DNA of 35,863 bases, taken from NCBI GenBank assembly GCA_934489945.1, contig CAKSSY010000011.1, positions 1 to 35,863 of the forward strand. The letters run 5' to 3'. The translations under genes and the position numbers were made by a program. The stretch's first letter is position 1, and each line of letters starts with the position of its first letter. Of the stretch, positions 1 through 7,193 are shown in pieces. The notes beneath the pieces were generated by a model. The model did no database searches and was not told the DNA's origin. It was given only the letters and a program-made list of their open reading frames with translations. Source of the stretch: an uncultured Eubacteriales bacterium (lineage in GTDB: Bacteria; Bacillota; Clostridia; Oscillospirales; CAG-272).

Positions 1-26
1 TGGAGCTATACGGTTGCAAAAGCATC

Positions 27-65
27 AAAAAAAGCCGTAGCCTCTGAATGGAACATTTCAGAGGC
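27..65 (-). terminator. Rho-independent terminator, minus strand
   Basis: On the minus strand a 9-bp perfect stem (arms 57-65 and 40-48, 8-nt loop) is followed after six bases by a run of seven T (27-33). It would end transcripts coming leftward from the recombinase and the cotJC-like fragment. The T run is a little further from the stem than usual. Confidence 0.6.
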
Positions 66-71
66 TTCTCT

Positions 72-170
72 ACCGATGTCGGTGAGCATCCCGATTACCT
101 TGCCGTCCGGCATGGTAAAGCGTTGGTTCAGATATCGCATGGAGGCGCCGAGTTCTCCGTCCGGACCTCC
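72..170 (-). pseudogene. cotJC: Fragment of a CotJC / manganese-catalase-like spore-coat gene
   Basis: The minus-strand translation from 170 to 72 contains GGPDGELGASMRYLNQRF, then TMPDGKV, then GMLTDIG. This is the conserved core of the CotJC family of spore-coat manganese-catalase-like proteins. The usual next residues (TEELAH, with metal ligands) are absent: the frame runs on into unrelated residues and stops at 6-8. Upstream, the family's roughly 20 N-terminal residues are missing too; the frame is continuous with the end of the recombinase gene except for its TAA. Divergence from the family coincides with a small dyad, ACCGA-TG-TCGGT (72-83), of the kind serine integrases use. The fragment is most simply a remnant of the integration target, but which side of the junction is host cannot be settled here. 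Confidence 0.6.
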
Positions 171-200
171 GAACGGAAAGAACCTATAAAAGCGGGCACG

Positions 201-1652
201 TTAAAAGTGATATGTGATCTCGACGAGGTCATCTTTGGTTGGAGAATTCCGGACGAAGACGATGTGACTTATTGCTTTGCGGAGCTGTCGATTCTGTTCC
301 GCAGGGGCTCCATCTTTCAGTATTGAAGCCAAATCAAGTATCTTTTTTTGCAGTTGGGGCACCGAGTGGGTCTTCTTCACACGGCTGTCCCATTGTTCTT
401 TTTCCTGATTCAATTTTTCTATTTCTGACAAGAGTTTATCCTTTGATTCCCGGTACTCATCAAGGCTATACACACCATTCTCATAAGCGGTTCGCACTCT
501 TTCCAGTTTCTTTTTCTCCTGGTTGATCTTTTTATCAAAATCGGATACGTTTGGCGTTTTCCTTTGCTCAACCCGGAGATCTTTTTCCCGTTTCATGGAG
601 TCACTGATCAATGCGCTTGTTACGATATCTTTTAGTTTTGACATTCCTACATAGTGCGAGATCTTACATCTTGATTTTGAATAGTTATTACATTGCATTC
701 CGTCTCCGCTTCGCACCATCATGCCTCCACAGCTATGGCATCGTACCAATCCCCGCAGCGCGTAGTCGTCCGCAATGCTTTCCTTTGCGTGCTTTGGATA
801 TGCAATGCGATTCTCGGAAAGTCTATCCTGCACGGCATGCCATACTTCGTCGCTTACGAGCGGGGAATGCGTGCCATGCGACACAACGATATTCTCATCG
901 TTTTCGTCATAATATTGGCTTCGGCGTTTTCCGTTTTTTGACCAAACCACCATGCCGCGATACACCGGATTACTCAATATCCGTATGACGGATCGATGCT
1001 CAAGAGGATTCCCGAATTTTGTCAAAACGCCGTTCGCATTTGTATCCCGGACAATTCCGCTTATGGTTTTTCCGGCGAGAAAGTCGGAAAAAATCTGCTG
1101 AACCGCCGGTGCGGTATTCGGGTCGGGGACAAGATTACCGTTCTGCATCAGATAGCCGATAGGGGCATAGGACACGAACGATCCACGCTTGACCTTTTCT
1201 GTCATACCCCGGCGGACTTCGCCGGCAAGATTATAGGAATAAAACTCGTCGCTCCATTCTATAATCATCTCCACAAGTCTACCGTACATGCCGCTCTCTA
1301 TCGGCTCACTGATACTGATGACATCGACACCGCATTTTTTACGCAGTATGGATTTATAGTAGGTGCTTTCATCGGTGTTTCGGGCGAAACGGGAGAATTT
1401 CCACACGAGAATGGCATCAAACGGGCGTGGTTTGAGTTTGGCGGTGGCGATCATGCGTTGAAATTCCGGTCGATTCTTGGTTTTCTTACCGCTGATCCCT
1501 TTGATTCCTCCGCCTTCGATGAAAACAAACTCATCTGGAACAATATAGTCGTGTTCTTTCGCATATCGAAGGATCTCTTCTTTTTGGCTGGCGGGTGAAA
1601 GTTCTGTCTGATCATCGGTTGATACACGGATATAGGCAGCCGCTGTTTTCAT
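201..1652 (-). CDS. Large serine recombinase (site-specific integrase)
   Basis: This 483-residue protein integrates and excises the element. The N-terminal resolvase domain has the nucleophile Ser11 in AYIRVSTDDQ and the conserved arginine segment KFSRFARNTDES. It is followed by a recombinase domain (around residues 165-270, APIGYLMQNG onward), a zinc ribbon (CHSCGG, then two further cysteines), and a C-terminal coiled coil rich in K, E and R. I chose ATG at 1652 because GAAAGGAG lies just upstream and the MKTAAAYIRVS start fits the family; a longer in-frame extension upstream lacks such support. The gene is at the left edge of the phage and points outward, next to the cotJC-like fragment, as expected for an integrase beside its attachment site. 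No excisionase (directionality factor) is recognisable in the window. Confidence 0.93.
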   Translation of the reverse strand: MKTAAAYIRVSTDDQTELSPASQKEEILRYAKEHDYIVPDEFVFIEGGGIKGISGKKTKNRPEFQRMIATAKLKPRPFDAILVWKFSRFARNTDESTYYKSILRKKCGVDVISISEPIESGMYGRLVEMIIEWSDEFYSYNLAGEVRRGMTEKVKRGSFVSYAPIGYLMQNGNLVPDPNTAPAVQQIFSDFLAGKTISGIVRDTNANGVLTKFGNPLEHRSVIRILSNPVYRGMVVWSKNGKRRSQYYDENDENIVVSHGTHSPLVSDEVWHAVQDRLSENRIAYPKHAKESIADDYALRGLVRCHSCGGMMVRSGDGMQCNNYSKSRCKISHYVGMSKLKDIVTSALISDSMKREKDLRVEQRKTPNVSDFDKKINQEKKKLERVRTAYENGVYSLDEYRESKDKLLSEIEKLNQEKEQWDSRVKKTHSVPQLQKKILDLASILKDGAPAEQNRQLRKAISHIVFVRNSPTKDDLVEITYHF

Positions 1653-1707
1653 ATTGACTCCTTTCAAGCAGGGGCTTTTTCTTTTTTGAAAAAATAAGTT
1701 TTGCGTA

Positions 1708-1744
1708 TTGACTTTTTGTAATATGTACGGTATAATGTACATAT
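1708..1744 (+). promoter_or_regulatory. yefM-yoeB promoter with YefM-type operator
   Basis: TTGACT (1708-1713) and TATAAT (1731-1736) are separated by 17 bp. A perfect 8-bp inverted repeat (ATATGTAC at 1721-1728, GTACATAT at 1737-1744) brackets the -10 box. It contains one TGTACA and one TGTAC half site, the core recognised by YefM in the well-studied E. coli system. Autorepression by the antitoxin is therefore likely. Confidence 0.8.
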
Positions 1745-1767
1745 AATAGAAATAGGAGGTGTCGAAC

Positions 1768-2016
1768 ATGACCAACACCAATGCGACGCAATTTCGGCAG
1801 AATCTTTTTGAATATCTGAATCAGGCGATTGTTCATAACGATGTGATACACGTCAGCACAAAGAACGGGAACGCCGTAGTTCTCAGCGAGGAGGATTACA
1901 GCGGGCTTATGGAAACCATTTATCTGGCTTCCAGCAAAAAGACCTGTGAACAGATTCTGGAAGCGAAGGATGCGCCGATCGATGACTTCATGGGAGAAGA
2001 CGAGGCAGGGCTATAA
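1768..2016 (+). CDS. yefM: YefM/Phd-type antitoxin
   Basis: This is an 82-residue antitoxin. The N-terminal half is a Phd/YefM DNA-binding fold (ATQFRQNLFEYLNQAI, then VHVSTKNGNAVVLSEEDY-like strands), and the acidic C-terminal tail (DAPIDDFMGEDEAGL) would wrap the toxin. ATG at 1768 sits 8 nt after AGGAGG (1754-1759). A GTG three codons earlier overlaps that site and is less likely. The stop abuts the toxin start directly, so the two are translationally coupled. It should repress its own promoter through the TGTACA operator. Confidence 0.88.
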   Translation: MTNTNATQFRQNLFEYLNQAIVHNDVIHVSTKNGNAVVLSEEDYSGLMETIYLASSKKTCEQILEAKDAPIDDFMGEDEAGL

Positions 2017-2280
2017 ATGTACAAGATCCTTTTTCACAAGCGGACATCGGACGACATTGCAAATCTGAAAGCGGCAAAGCTGGACGGGAAGGCGAGGCTA
2101 TTGATTGATATTCTCAGACAAAACCCGTTGCAGAATCCGCCTCCTTATGAAAAGCTGGTGGGTGACATGGAGGGGCTCTATTCCCGCCGTATCAACCACA
2201 AACACAGGCTGGTTTACAAGGTGGATCAAGCCAACCGGACGGTTTTTGTCTTGAGCCTCTGGACACATTATGAATATTGA
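2017..2280 (+). CDS. yoeB: YoeB-type mRNA interferase toxin
   Basis: This 87-residue protein of the RelE/YoeB superfamily has the signature LYSRRINHKHRLVYKV and ends in LWTHYEY, matching the family's conserved arginines and C-terminal His-Tyr region. Members cut mRNA on the ribosome. It starts immediately after the antitoxin stop and is followed by a strong terminator, so the pair forms a closed two-gene cassette. In a prophage the likely role is stabilisation of the element or an abortive response to other phages; that is inference. Confidence 0.9.
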   Translation: MYKILFHKRTSDDIANLKAAKLDGKARLLIDILRQNPLQNPPPYEKLVGDMEGLYSRRINHKHRLVYKVDQANRTVFVLSLWTHYEY

Positions 2281-2283
2281 AAT

Positions 2284-2310
2284 TCCGCTCCCGGACGGGG
2301 GCGGATTTTT
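2284..2310 (+). terminator. Rho-independent terminator of the yefM-yoeB operon
   Basis: A 9-bp GC-rich stem (TCCGCTCCC at 2284-2292 with GGGGGCGGA at 2297-2305, one G-T pair, GGAC loop) is followed by five T. It lies right after the toxin stop and just before the end of the convergent helicase gene. Confidence 0.8.
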
Positions 2311-4681
2311 ATTTGTTTGACGAGAATGATGGAATCTCTTTCTTTTTAGCCGATAATATCAGATCGGATATGAGCTGACTATTGCCTTGTGAATACCAGT
2401 AATCTTGGTTACAAACAACTACAATTCTTTTTTGGGCTCGTGATATGGCGGTGTTTAGAATATGGAGACCTTTTGGCGACTGACTGTCCATCATAAACAA
2501 GCTGCCGGATTCCACAACACTTAATATGATGGTGTCCCATTCACGTCCCTGAGAGCCGTGTATTGTAAGGATATTGTCCGGGTTGGTAATGTTGCGCAAA
2601 GTTGAAACCAACAGTTGTCGTTGATTTTTGTAGGGAGTAAGAACAGCGTAATTGGTAAGAGCGTTTTCTTTGATGAAGTCATGAATTACTTTAGCCTCAT
2701 TATGATTTTCTTTGGATCTTTGATCAGAAGGACTGCGAAAAGCGTTAAAGGATATAATTTGCGTGTCGAATTCTTTGGAGCCGGAAAAGCCGTTGTGATA
2801 AATATGTTTATCAAGAATCGTGGCAAGATTGTCACCAAAACGATAGGTATATGGGAGTGATGCGATCGTCAGGTTTTCGGTTGAGGGAGACAGCATATCT
2901 GCGTAGGAACGATACAACTTATGAATATTGGAGTCAAAATCAAAAATTTGTGGAAAATAGAGTGAAGAGATAGACCAAAGAAAAAGACCGGACGCTTCGT
3001 CACGGAGAGAAGAAGCATCTGCTTCACAAATCGGCGGAAGTTGCATATGGTCCCCGAAAAAGGTGACGGGAGCTTTTAGAGAAAACAAGATACCTGCTTT
3101 GATCATGGAACAGTAAGCGGCTTCATCAAGAAAAACGTGAGAGAGAGAGGAAGAACTGAAACCGATATCTGCCAAACTTTGATAGTGAGAATAGAAATAG
3201 TCGACTGTGGCACAAAATATGTTTTTCTTGCCGAGTATTTTTTTTGATTCACTTGAAACTGCGTCAAGTTGTGCCTTTTTATCAGAGATGCGTTGATCAA
3301 GATCCTCTGAAAACGGAGAATCCTGAAACTCTGTTTGGAGATTGGTAAATAGTTCTTTTGCTTTTTTTGCAGATTCAAAGGATTTGAATTCGTCAAGACA
3401 AAGAGCTTGGATATCTGAAAGAGCTTTGTATCGTTTCGATTGGATTTTTTCTAAGGATTCCCTTGCTGAGTTGAGTTTGCTTTTGGAAACTTCAAGACCG
3501 GCGGAAAGGTCAATGATTGTTTCTTCTGTATTTTTTATGCAAGTTGAAAGGTATTCTATTTTTTGCGACAATTCAATAAATTCATCTTTGTTAAACAATT
3601 TTTTGATTTTGAATCCCAAAGTCGACATTCGGTGATTGATCTTTTTAATGGCGGCTTTATGAGTGTAAATTTCCTCATTAAGTGGTTTGATTTCGCTCTT
3701 ATAATCTTTTACGCTTTGTTCAAGAGAGACTATCTTTGCTTTGAACAGCTGTTCTTCGTTACAAAACGATTGAAAAGATTCATATCTGTTGAAGAAATTT
3801 TCGCATTTCCTGCGCTTGCTCTGGGCACAGTTTTGTTTGTCTTGCTTGGATAAAAGATCCGAAAGCTCTTTTTGCAACGTTTCAATCATAGTTTGGCGAT
3901 CAAGCCGTTCGCAAATTCCTCCGTATTCGGCGGCAAAGGAGGATGATGCTGTCCCCAGCCGATACAAACTATCGATAGGAAGATTTTGCTCTTTCATTGC
4001 CTTTATAATGGAACGCAGAGTTTGTTCGATTGCGCTATTTGTAGGGGCAAGAACTAATACTTGAGAATTTTTATTGCTATAGGACAGAACACAGTCAGCA
4101 AGAACAATTTGCGTTTTTCCTGTACCGGGAGCACCCCATATGTAAGAAATGTTGTGGCTGAGTGCGACACGGATCGCTTCTTTTTGCTGTTCAGATTCGC
4201 AACCGCGAGAAAAAAACTTGTTTTCGGGAAGTGAAGGTGACGGAGGAACATCAATGAAACGACCATATTTTTCATACCATTTCCAGACATTCTTTATCAG
4301 GAAAGTCAGATCGGATACGAAAGAAATTACGGAAAGCGGAAGATTTTCAAAAATGCTGAGAAGAGGTTGTTTGATTTCCATCATAAAGGACAATTTGTCA
4401 TCGGAAAGTTTTATGATAGAATACAGTTTACGCTTAATGTAATGAAGATTAAGGTTGTCGTCGTTGTCATAAAAATCATCGGTGATACTATAATGCTCTA
4501 TGCACAGGAAAGAGGAGTCCGCATCAAACATTTTCTGATTCAAACGAACGTCAAACAAGCCATCGCCGATCTTTTTTATTGAGAAAGGGGACATGACAGC
4601 CCTACCTTTCTTCATGGAGCGGGAATACTTATAATATGTTTCCGCACTTTTGGCGGCTTCGGATACAAACCAAGAAACCAT
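2309..4681 (-). CDS. SF1 (UPF1-like) helicase with long coiled-coil insert
   Basis: This is a 790-residue ATP-dependent helicase-type protein. Walker A is IWGAPGTGKT (about residue 185). Motif II is FLDEAAYC (about 520), followed by GDHMQLPP, PYTYRFGDN, IHGSQGREWD (motif V) and NTAISRAQKR (motif VI). About 300 residues between motifs I and II form a charged coiled coil, an unusually long stalk. The N-terminal 150 residues are unassigned. ATG at 4681 has AGGAG 8 nt upstream. The gene is visibly AT-richer than the structural genes and stands alone on the minus strand between a toxin-antitoxin cassette and the lysogeny genes, a typical place for lysogenic-conversion or anti-phage cargo. A defence role is inference; a role in phage replication is less likely given its orientation and isolation. 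Confidence 0.8.
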   Translation of the reverse strand: MVSWFVSEAAKSAETYYKYSRSMKKGRAVMSPFSIKKIGDGLFDVRLNQKMFDADSSFLCIEHYSITDDFYDNDDNLNLHYIKRKLYSIIKLSDDKLSFMMEIKQPLLSIFENLPLSVISFVSDLTFLIKNVWKWYEKYGRFIDVPPSPSLPENKFFSRGCESEQQKEAIRVALSHNISYIWGAPGTGKTQIVLADCVLSYSNKNSQVLVLAPTNSAIEQTLRSIIKAMKEQNLPIDSLYRLGTASSSFAAEYGGICERLDRQTMIETLQKELSDLLSKQDKQNCAQSKRRKCENFFNRYESFQSFCNEEQLFKAKIVSLEQSVKDYKSEIKPLNEEIYTHKAAIKKINHRMSTLGFKIKKLFNKDEFIELSQKIEYLSTCIKNTEETIIDLSAGLEVSKSKLNSARESLEKIQSKRYKALSDIQALCLDEFKSFESAKKAKELFTNLQTEFQDSPFSEDLDQRISDKKAQLDAVSSESKKILGKKNIFCATVDYFYSHYQSLADIGFSSSSLSHVFLDEAAYCSMIKAGILFSLKAPVTFFGDHMQLPPICEADASSLRDEASGLFLWSISSLYFPQIFDFDSNIHKLYRSYADMLSPSTENLTIASLPYTYRFGDNLATILDKHIYHNGFSGSKEFDTQIISFNAFRSPSDQRSKENHNEAKVIHDFIKENALTNYAVLTPYKNQRQLLVSTLRNITNPDNILTIHGSQGREWDTIILSVVESGSLFMMDSQSPKGLHILNTAISRAQKRIVVVCNQDYWYSQGNSQLISDLILSAKKKEIPSFSSNK

Positions 4682-4804
4682 GATAAAACTCCTGACTGAT
4701 ATAGATGATATATGTGAAAGACCGGCTTTCATATTCTGTGCATCGGAGAAACGATGCCGTTGAAATATCTGCCTGTTTTTTCCAATAGAGGAAAATATTT
4801 TGCA

Positions 4805-4833
4805 TTGAAGCCCCGGCTCTTGTCTGATAGGAT
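4805..4833 (+). promoter_or_regulatory. Probable promoter of immA
   Basis: TTGAAG (4805-4810), a 17-bp spacer and TAGGAT (4828-4833) lie just upstream of the ribosome binding site GGAGG (4840-4844) of the ImmA gene. The match to a sigma-A promoter is moderate. Confidence 0.45.
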
Positions 4834-4851
4834 AGAACCGGAGGTGATACA

Positions 4852-5469
4852 ATGTATCAAAATTACCAAAAGGCGCGGGATGCGGCGTGGCGGGTATTGA
4901 TTCGCTACCGAATCAACCGGCTACCGGTCGACGTGAAGAAAATTTGCGCCAAAGAAGGGGTTGCACTGTTTCCATACAGTCGTGTAAAGGAACCAATGAA
5001 AGCACTGGGATTTTTTGAACATTCCAAGCGAACAGACGGGTTTTCATTAAGACATGGGAAACGTCTGCTATTGTTCTATAACGACACAACGAGTGCACAA
5101 CGTCAACGGTTCACAATTGCACACGAATTGGGACACTACCTCAATGGGGATGTGACCGCATTCCCTACATACCGAAACCGTGAGCCAGGCAAGAAGGACG
5201 ATCCACACGAGACAGCCGCGAACGTGACAGCAAGCAGGATTTTAGCACCTGCGTGTGTATTATGGCATATGGGAGTTGTGAAGCCCGCCGACATCGCGAC
5301 ACTGTGCGACATATCCCTGACGGCTGCCAAGTGGAGAGCCGAACGTCTCCGGCTCTTGATCGAGAGGGAGAAAGCGTTCCGTTTGCGATACGGTCGCGGG
5401 TGTTTTTTAATGTCGCCTTTGGAACGGCAGGTCTTTTTGCAGTTCTTTGGAAATATTGACGGAATTTAG
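4852..5469 (+). CDS. immA: ImmA/IrrE-family zinc metallopeptidase
   Basis: This 205-residue protein carries the zinc-binding motif HELGH (residues 91-95, in FTIAHELGHYLNGD) and a downstream glutamate (E120, in PHETAANVTASRIL) as the likely third ligand. Family members such as ImmA of ICEBs1 cleave CI-like repressors to induce the element. GGAGGTGAT lies just before ATG 4852. The expected target is the repressor encoded next door. Unusually the two genes converge, their 3' ends overlapping by 4 bp, whereas repressor and ImmA are more often co-directional. They are therefore expressed from different promoters, and transcription of one may interfere with the other. Confidence 0.9.
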   Translation: MYQNYQKARDAAWRVLIRYRINRLPVDVKKICAKEGVALFPYSRVKEPMKALGFFEHSKRTDGFSLRHGKRLLLFYNDTTSAQRQRFTIAHELGHYLNGDVTAFPTYRNREPGKKDDPHETAANVTASRILAPACVLWHMGVVKPADIATLCDISLTAAKWRAERLRLLIEREKAFRLRYGRGCFLMSPLERQVFLQFFGNIDGI

Positions 5470-5801
5470 TTATCGCCGAATTGTTTTAGCATATCCTCAA
5501 TTAGTTTGAGTTGCTCCGGATTCAAGTGTTTTGTGAGACGTTCACCATTCCGGGACACGATCACAACGTCCTCGCCCTCTTCGGAGGGCTTTTCTTTTTG
5601 GTCGGTGTTGCCGAGAAGGTAGTCGACAGTGACGCCAAAATAGTCTGCGATTGAAGATAGAATACAAATATTCGGTATAGAACCGTTATCTTCCCAACGC
5701 TTTATCTGATTTATCCCTATTCCCAAAGAATGACACAGTTCTTTTCTTGTTGTTCCTTTTGATTTTAATAAAAATTTTAATCTTTCAATAAAAACATTCA
5801 T
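5466..5801 (-). CDS. CI-like XRE-family repressor
   Basis: This is a 111-residue protein. Residues 1-65 form an HTH_3 domain (ERLKFLLKSKGTTRKELCHS, then GIGINQIKRWEDNGSIP, then LSSIADYFGVTVDYLLGN). A short charged tail replaces the large dimerisation domain of lambda CI. It is divergent from the Cro-like gene at 6001, with three related operators between them, so it is the probable lysogeny repressor and the probable substrate of the adjacent ImmA. Its own promoter on the minus strand is not clear by eye. Confidence 0.88.
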   Translation of the reverse strand: MNVFIERLKFLLKSKGTTRKELCHSLGIGINQIKRWEDNGSIPNICILSSIADYFGVTVDYLLGNTDQKEKPSEEGEDVVIVSRNGERLTKHLNPEQLKLIEDMLKQFGDN

Positions 5802-5828
5802 ATAACCCCCTCAATCAAGTTTGTTGAC

Positions 5829-5918
5829 AATCACCAAATGGTGACCTCTCGTTTTGTGCAGTCATACAAAATCACAAAAAGATGATTTTTTGTATTGACA
5901 AATCACCAATAGGTGATT
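5829..5918. promoter_or_regulatory. Three related repressor operators
   Basis: Three 18-bp dyads share the pattern AATCACC-4-GGTGATT. O1 (5829-5846) has a perfect TCACC/GGTGA core. O2 (5870-5887) is imperfect and matches O3 at 15 of 18 positions. O3 (5901-5918) is perfect with 7-bp arms. Centres are about 41 and 31 bp apart. O3 fills the spacer of the rightward promoter, so binding there would block the early operon. This is the standard layout of a CI/Cro switch. Confidence 0.85.
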
Positions 5919-5923
5919 ATAAT
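5895..5923 (+). promoter_or_regulatory. Rightward early promoter (PR-like)
   Basis: Consensus TTGACA (5895-5900), exactly 17 bp, and consensus TATAAT (5918-5923) drive the Cro-like gene and the early genes. The spacer is operator O3, so this strong promoter should be tightly repressed in the lysogen. Confidence 0.9.
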
Positions 5924-5943
5924 GTGTCTATACAAGCGTACAA

Positions 5944-5976
5944 CTTGATTGTACCACGGAATTCAACATTTGTCAA
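5944..5976 (+). repeat. 33-nt early leader repeat, copy 1
   Basis: This segment lies about 20 nt after the -10 box of the early promoter, in the transcribed leader of the Cro-like gene. It matches the segment at 7148-7180 at 29 of 33 positions. Both copies sit just upstream of the first gene of a block. It begins with CTTGATT, an inverted copy of which lies near 5814-5820 at the other side of the operator region. An antitermination or leader-regulator site is possible but unproven. Confidence 0.6.
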
Positions 5977-6000
5977 CATAATTGACGGAAAGGAGAGCCA

Positions 6001-6186
6001 ATGAACACGGTTAAGCTAAAGGAACTTATGAAGGCGCGCGGCGTTTCGGTTCATGATCTGGCACAGGGAGCGGTTGTTTCGGACGTAATGATTTACAAGA
6101 TTTTAAACGGAACGAGAGACCCAAGTCTGTCGGTTGCCAAAGTCATTGCCGAATATCTCGGAACAACAGTCGACGATTTGCTTTGA
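6001..6186 (+). CDS. Cro-like XRE-family DNA-binding protein
   Basis: This 61-residue protein is a single HTH domain (KLKELMKARGVSVHDLAQGA, then SDVMIYKILNGTRDPSLSV, then AEYLGTTVDDLL). It starts after GAAAGGAG and is the first gene of the rightward early operon, divergent from the CI-like repressor. Its size and position indicate a Cro-type anti-repressor that would use the same operators; an activator role cannot be excluded. Confidence 0.85.
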   Translation: MNTVKLKELMKARGVSVHDLAQGAVVSDVMIYKILNGTRDPSLSVAKVIAEYLGTTVDDLL

Positions 6187-6289
6187 AGAAAAAGCCCGCA
6201 GAGCGACAAAACGGTTAAGAAAAGAATTTCGGAGAACCGATCAGAAAGTATTACGTAAAATGATAACAGCGAAAGGAAAGGAGAATCTT

Positions 6290-6664
6290 ATGGCATACAC
6301 AGACTACGAATACGACTACACGACAGAGGATGGGTGCAAGCATTTCCGGAAGAAAAACGGAAAAGGAAGAGGATTTTTTATCCGTTCCAGCGTTCAGAAT
6401 GCCGACGGAAGCATCACGCGCTTTTGTGACATGAGCGAGGAGGAGAGAGAAGAAACAAGGCAGAAGATATCAAGCCGTCTGTTGGAGGGACAGGTGGAGA
6501 CGGCGATACGAAAAATGGGGGAGCCGTGGAAGATTCTTGCACCGGATGCCCCCAAGACGGAAAGCGAGATTACGTTGAGGTTTTCGGTAAATCCGGCGGA
6601 AAGTCTTTTCGGTCTGGCAGATCACATTGGGGTGGAGATTATTAACACGGAGGAAAACGTATGA
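6290..6664 (+). CDS. Phage protein of unknown function (124 aa)
   Basis: It is preceded by AAAGGAG and begins MAYTDYEYDY. The protein is highly charged, with an acidic, Tyr-rich start, a basic GKGRG segment, and an SEEEREETRQKISSR helix. No family is recognised. The in-frame extension upstream to 6134 overlaps the Cro-like gene and lacks a ribosome binding site. Its stop overlaps the next start (ATGA), so it belongs to the early operon. Confidence 0.75.
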   Translation: MAYTDYEYDYTTEDGCKHFRKKNGKGRGFFIRSSVQNADGSITRFCDMSEEEREETRQKISSRLLEGQVETAIRKMGEPWKILAPDAPKTESEITLRFSVNPAESLFGLADHIGVEIINTEENV

Positions 6665-6837
6665 AGGAAAATCAGGGCAAGCCCTACAACGGGCACTATA
6701 AGAAGGCATACTGCGATACGATTGAATCGGTAATCATGGCGGACGAGCGACTCGACGACGGAAGCGAACTGAATTTGCCGAACGCCGTTCGGGAAGCGAT
6801 TCTGGAGAGCCGGGGAAAAGGCTATGACGGCGACTAA
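6661..6837 (+). CDS. Small phage protein (58 aa), unknown
   Basis: The gene starts in an ATGA overlap with the previous stop and encodes MKENQGKPYNGHYKKAYC onward, ending RGKGYDGD. It has no recognised domain. The coupling on both sides (14-nt overlap with the next gene) and codon use like its neighbours support it as a real gene despite its size. Confidence 0.6.
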   Translation: MKENQGKPYNGHYKKAYCDTIESVIMADERLDDGSELNLPNAVREAILESRGKGYDGD

Positions 6838-7075
6838 CGGGCTCCCGATTCGGTTTCTTGACCGGGGTCCCATCGGCGACAAGTCCCGCGGGCGGATCGT
6901 TGACGCGGTGATTGACTGGAAAGGCAGTCCGATGGTATTGATTACCTTTTACGGCTACCACCGCAGGTTTGAAGATCGGTTTCTGACCCTATATCCGCAC
7001 CGGGTACATCATCCGAAGTACATGGTTGCCGAAAAGATCAAGCTCGATCTTTCCCGGCTGGAGACAAAAAAATAG
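6824..7075 (+). CDS. Small basic phage protein (83 aa), unknown
   Basis: The protein is beta-rich with many basic residues (RFLDRGPIGDKSRGRIVDAV, then LITFYGYHRRFEDRF and LYPHRVHHP). It is translated from ATG 6824, inside the end of the previous gene. The stop is at the foot of a perfect hairpin (7074-7097), so it closes the first early gene block. No family is recognised. Confidence 0.65.
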   Translation: MTATNGLPIRFLDRGPIGDKSRGRIVDAVIDWKGSPMVLITFYGYHRRFEDRFLTLYPHRVHHPKYMVAEKIKLDLSRLETKK

Positions 7076-7097
7076 ATCTCCGTACAGACGGAGATCT
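7074..7097 (+). terminator. Perfect 10-bp hairpin, possible terminator or attenuator
   Basis: AGATCTCCGT (7074-7083) and ACGGAGATCT (7088-7097) pair perfectly around an ACAG loop. There is no long T run, so on its own it is a weak terminator. It lies between two early gene blocks, about 50 nt before leader-repeat copy 2. Confidence 0.5.
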
Positions 7098-7147
7098 TCA
7101 CAAAAGACGTTGATGCGCGGATTTTTGACGGTTCACGCTTCAACGGT

Positions 7148-7180
7148 CTTGATTATATCACGGAATTGAAAATTTGTCAA
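7148..7180 (+). repeat. 33-nt early leader repeat, copy 2
   Basis: It matches 5944-5976 at 29 of 33 positions, including CTTGATT, CACGGAATT and ATTTGTCAA. It ends just before the ribosome binding site of the gene at 7194. Like copy 1 it stands in front of the first gene of a block. A promoter just upstream is not obvious. Confidence 0.6.
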
Positions 7181-7193
7181 GGAGAAATTACAT

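Noticed and set aside
48..326. Plus-strand 92-codon frame at the left end
   Set aside because: It is antisense to the cotJC-like fragment and to the end of the serine recombinase, and has no recognisable product.
996..1598. 200-codon plus-strand frame
   Set aside because: It lies entirely antisense to the recombinase catalytic and recombinase domains; a long open frame here follows from codon bias on the other strand.
1653..1781. Longer N terminus for the recombinase
   Set aside because: The extension has no homology, overlaps the yefM promoter and start, and the ATG at 1652 has a good ribosome binding site and the family's normal beginning.
4682..4852. Longer N terminus for the helicase reaching the immA start
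   Set aside because: ATG 4681 has AGGAG at the right distance; the extension would run through the immA promoter and shows no family pattern.
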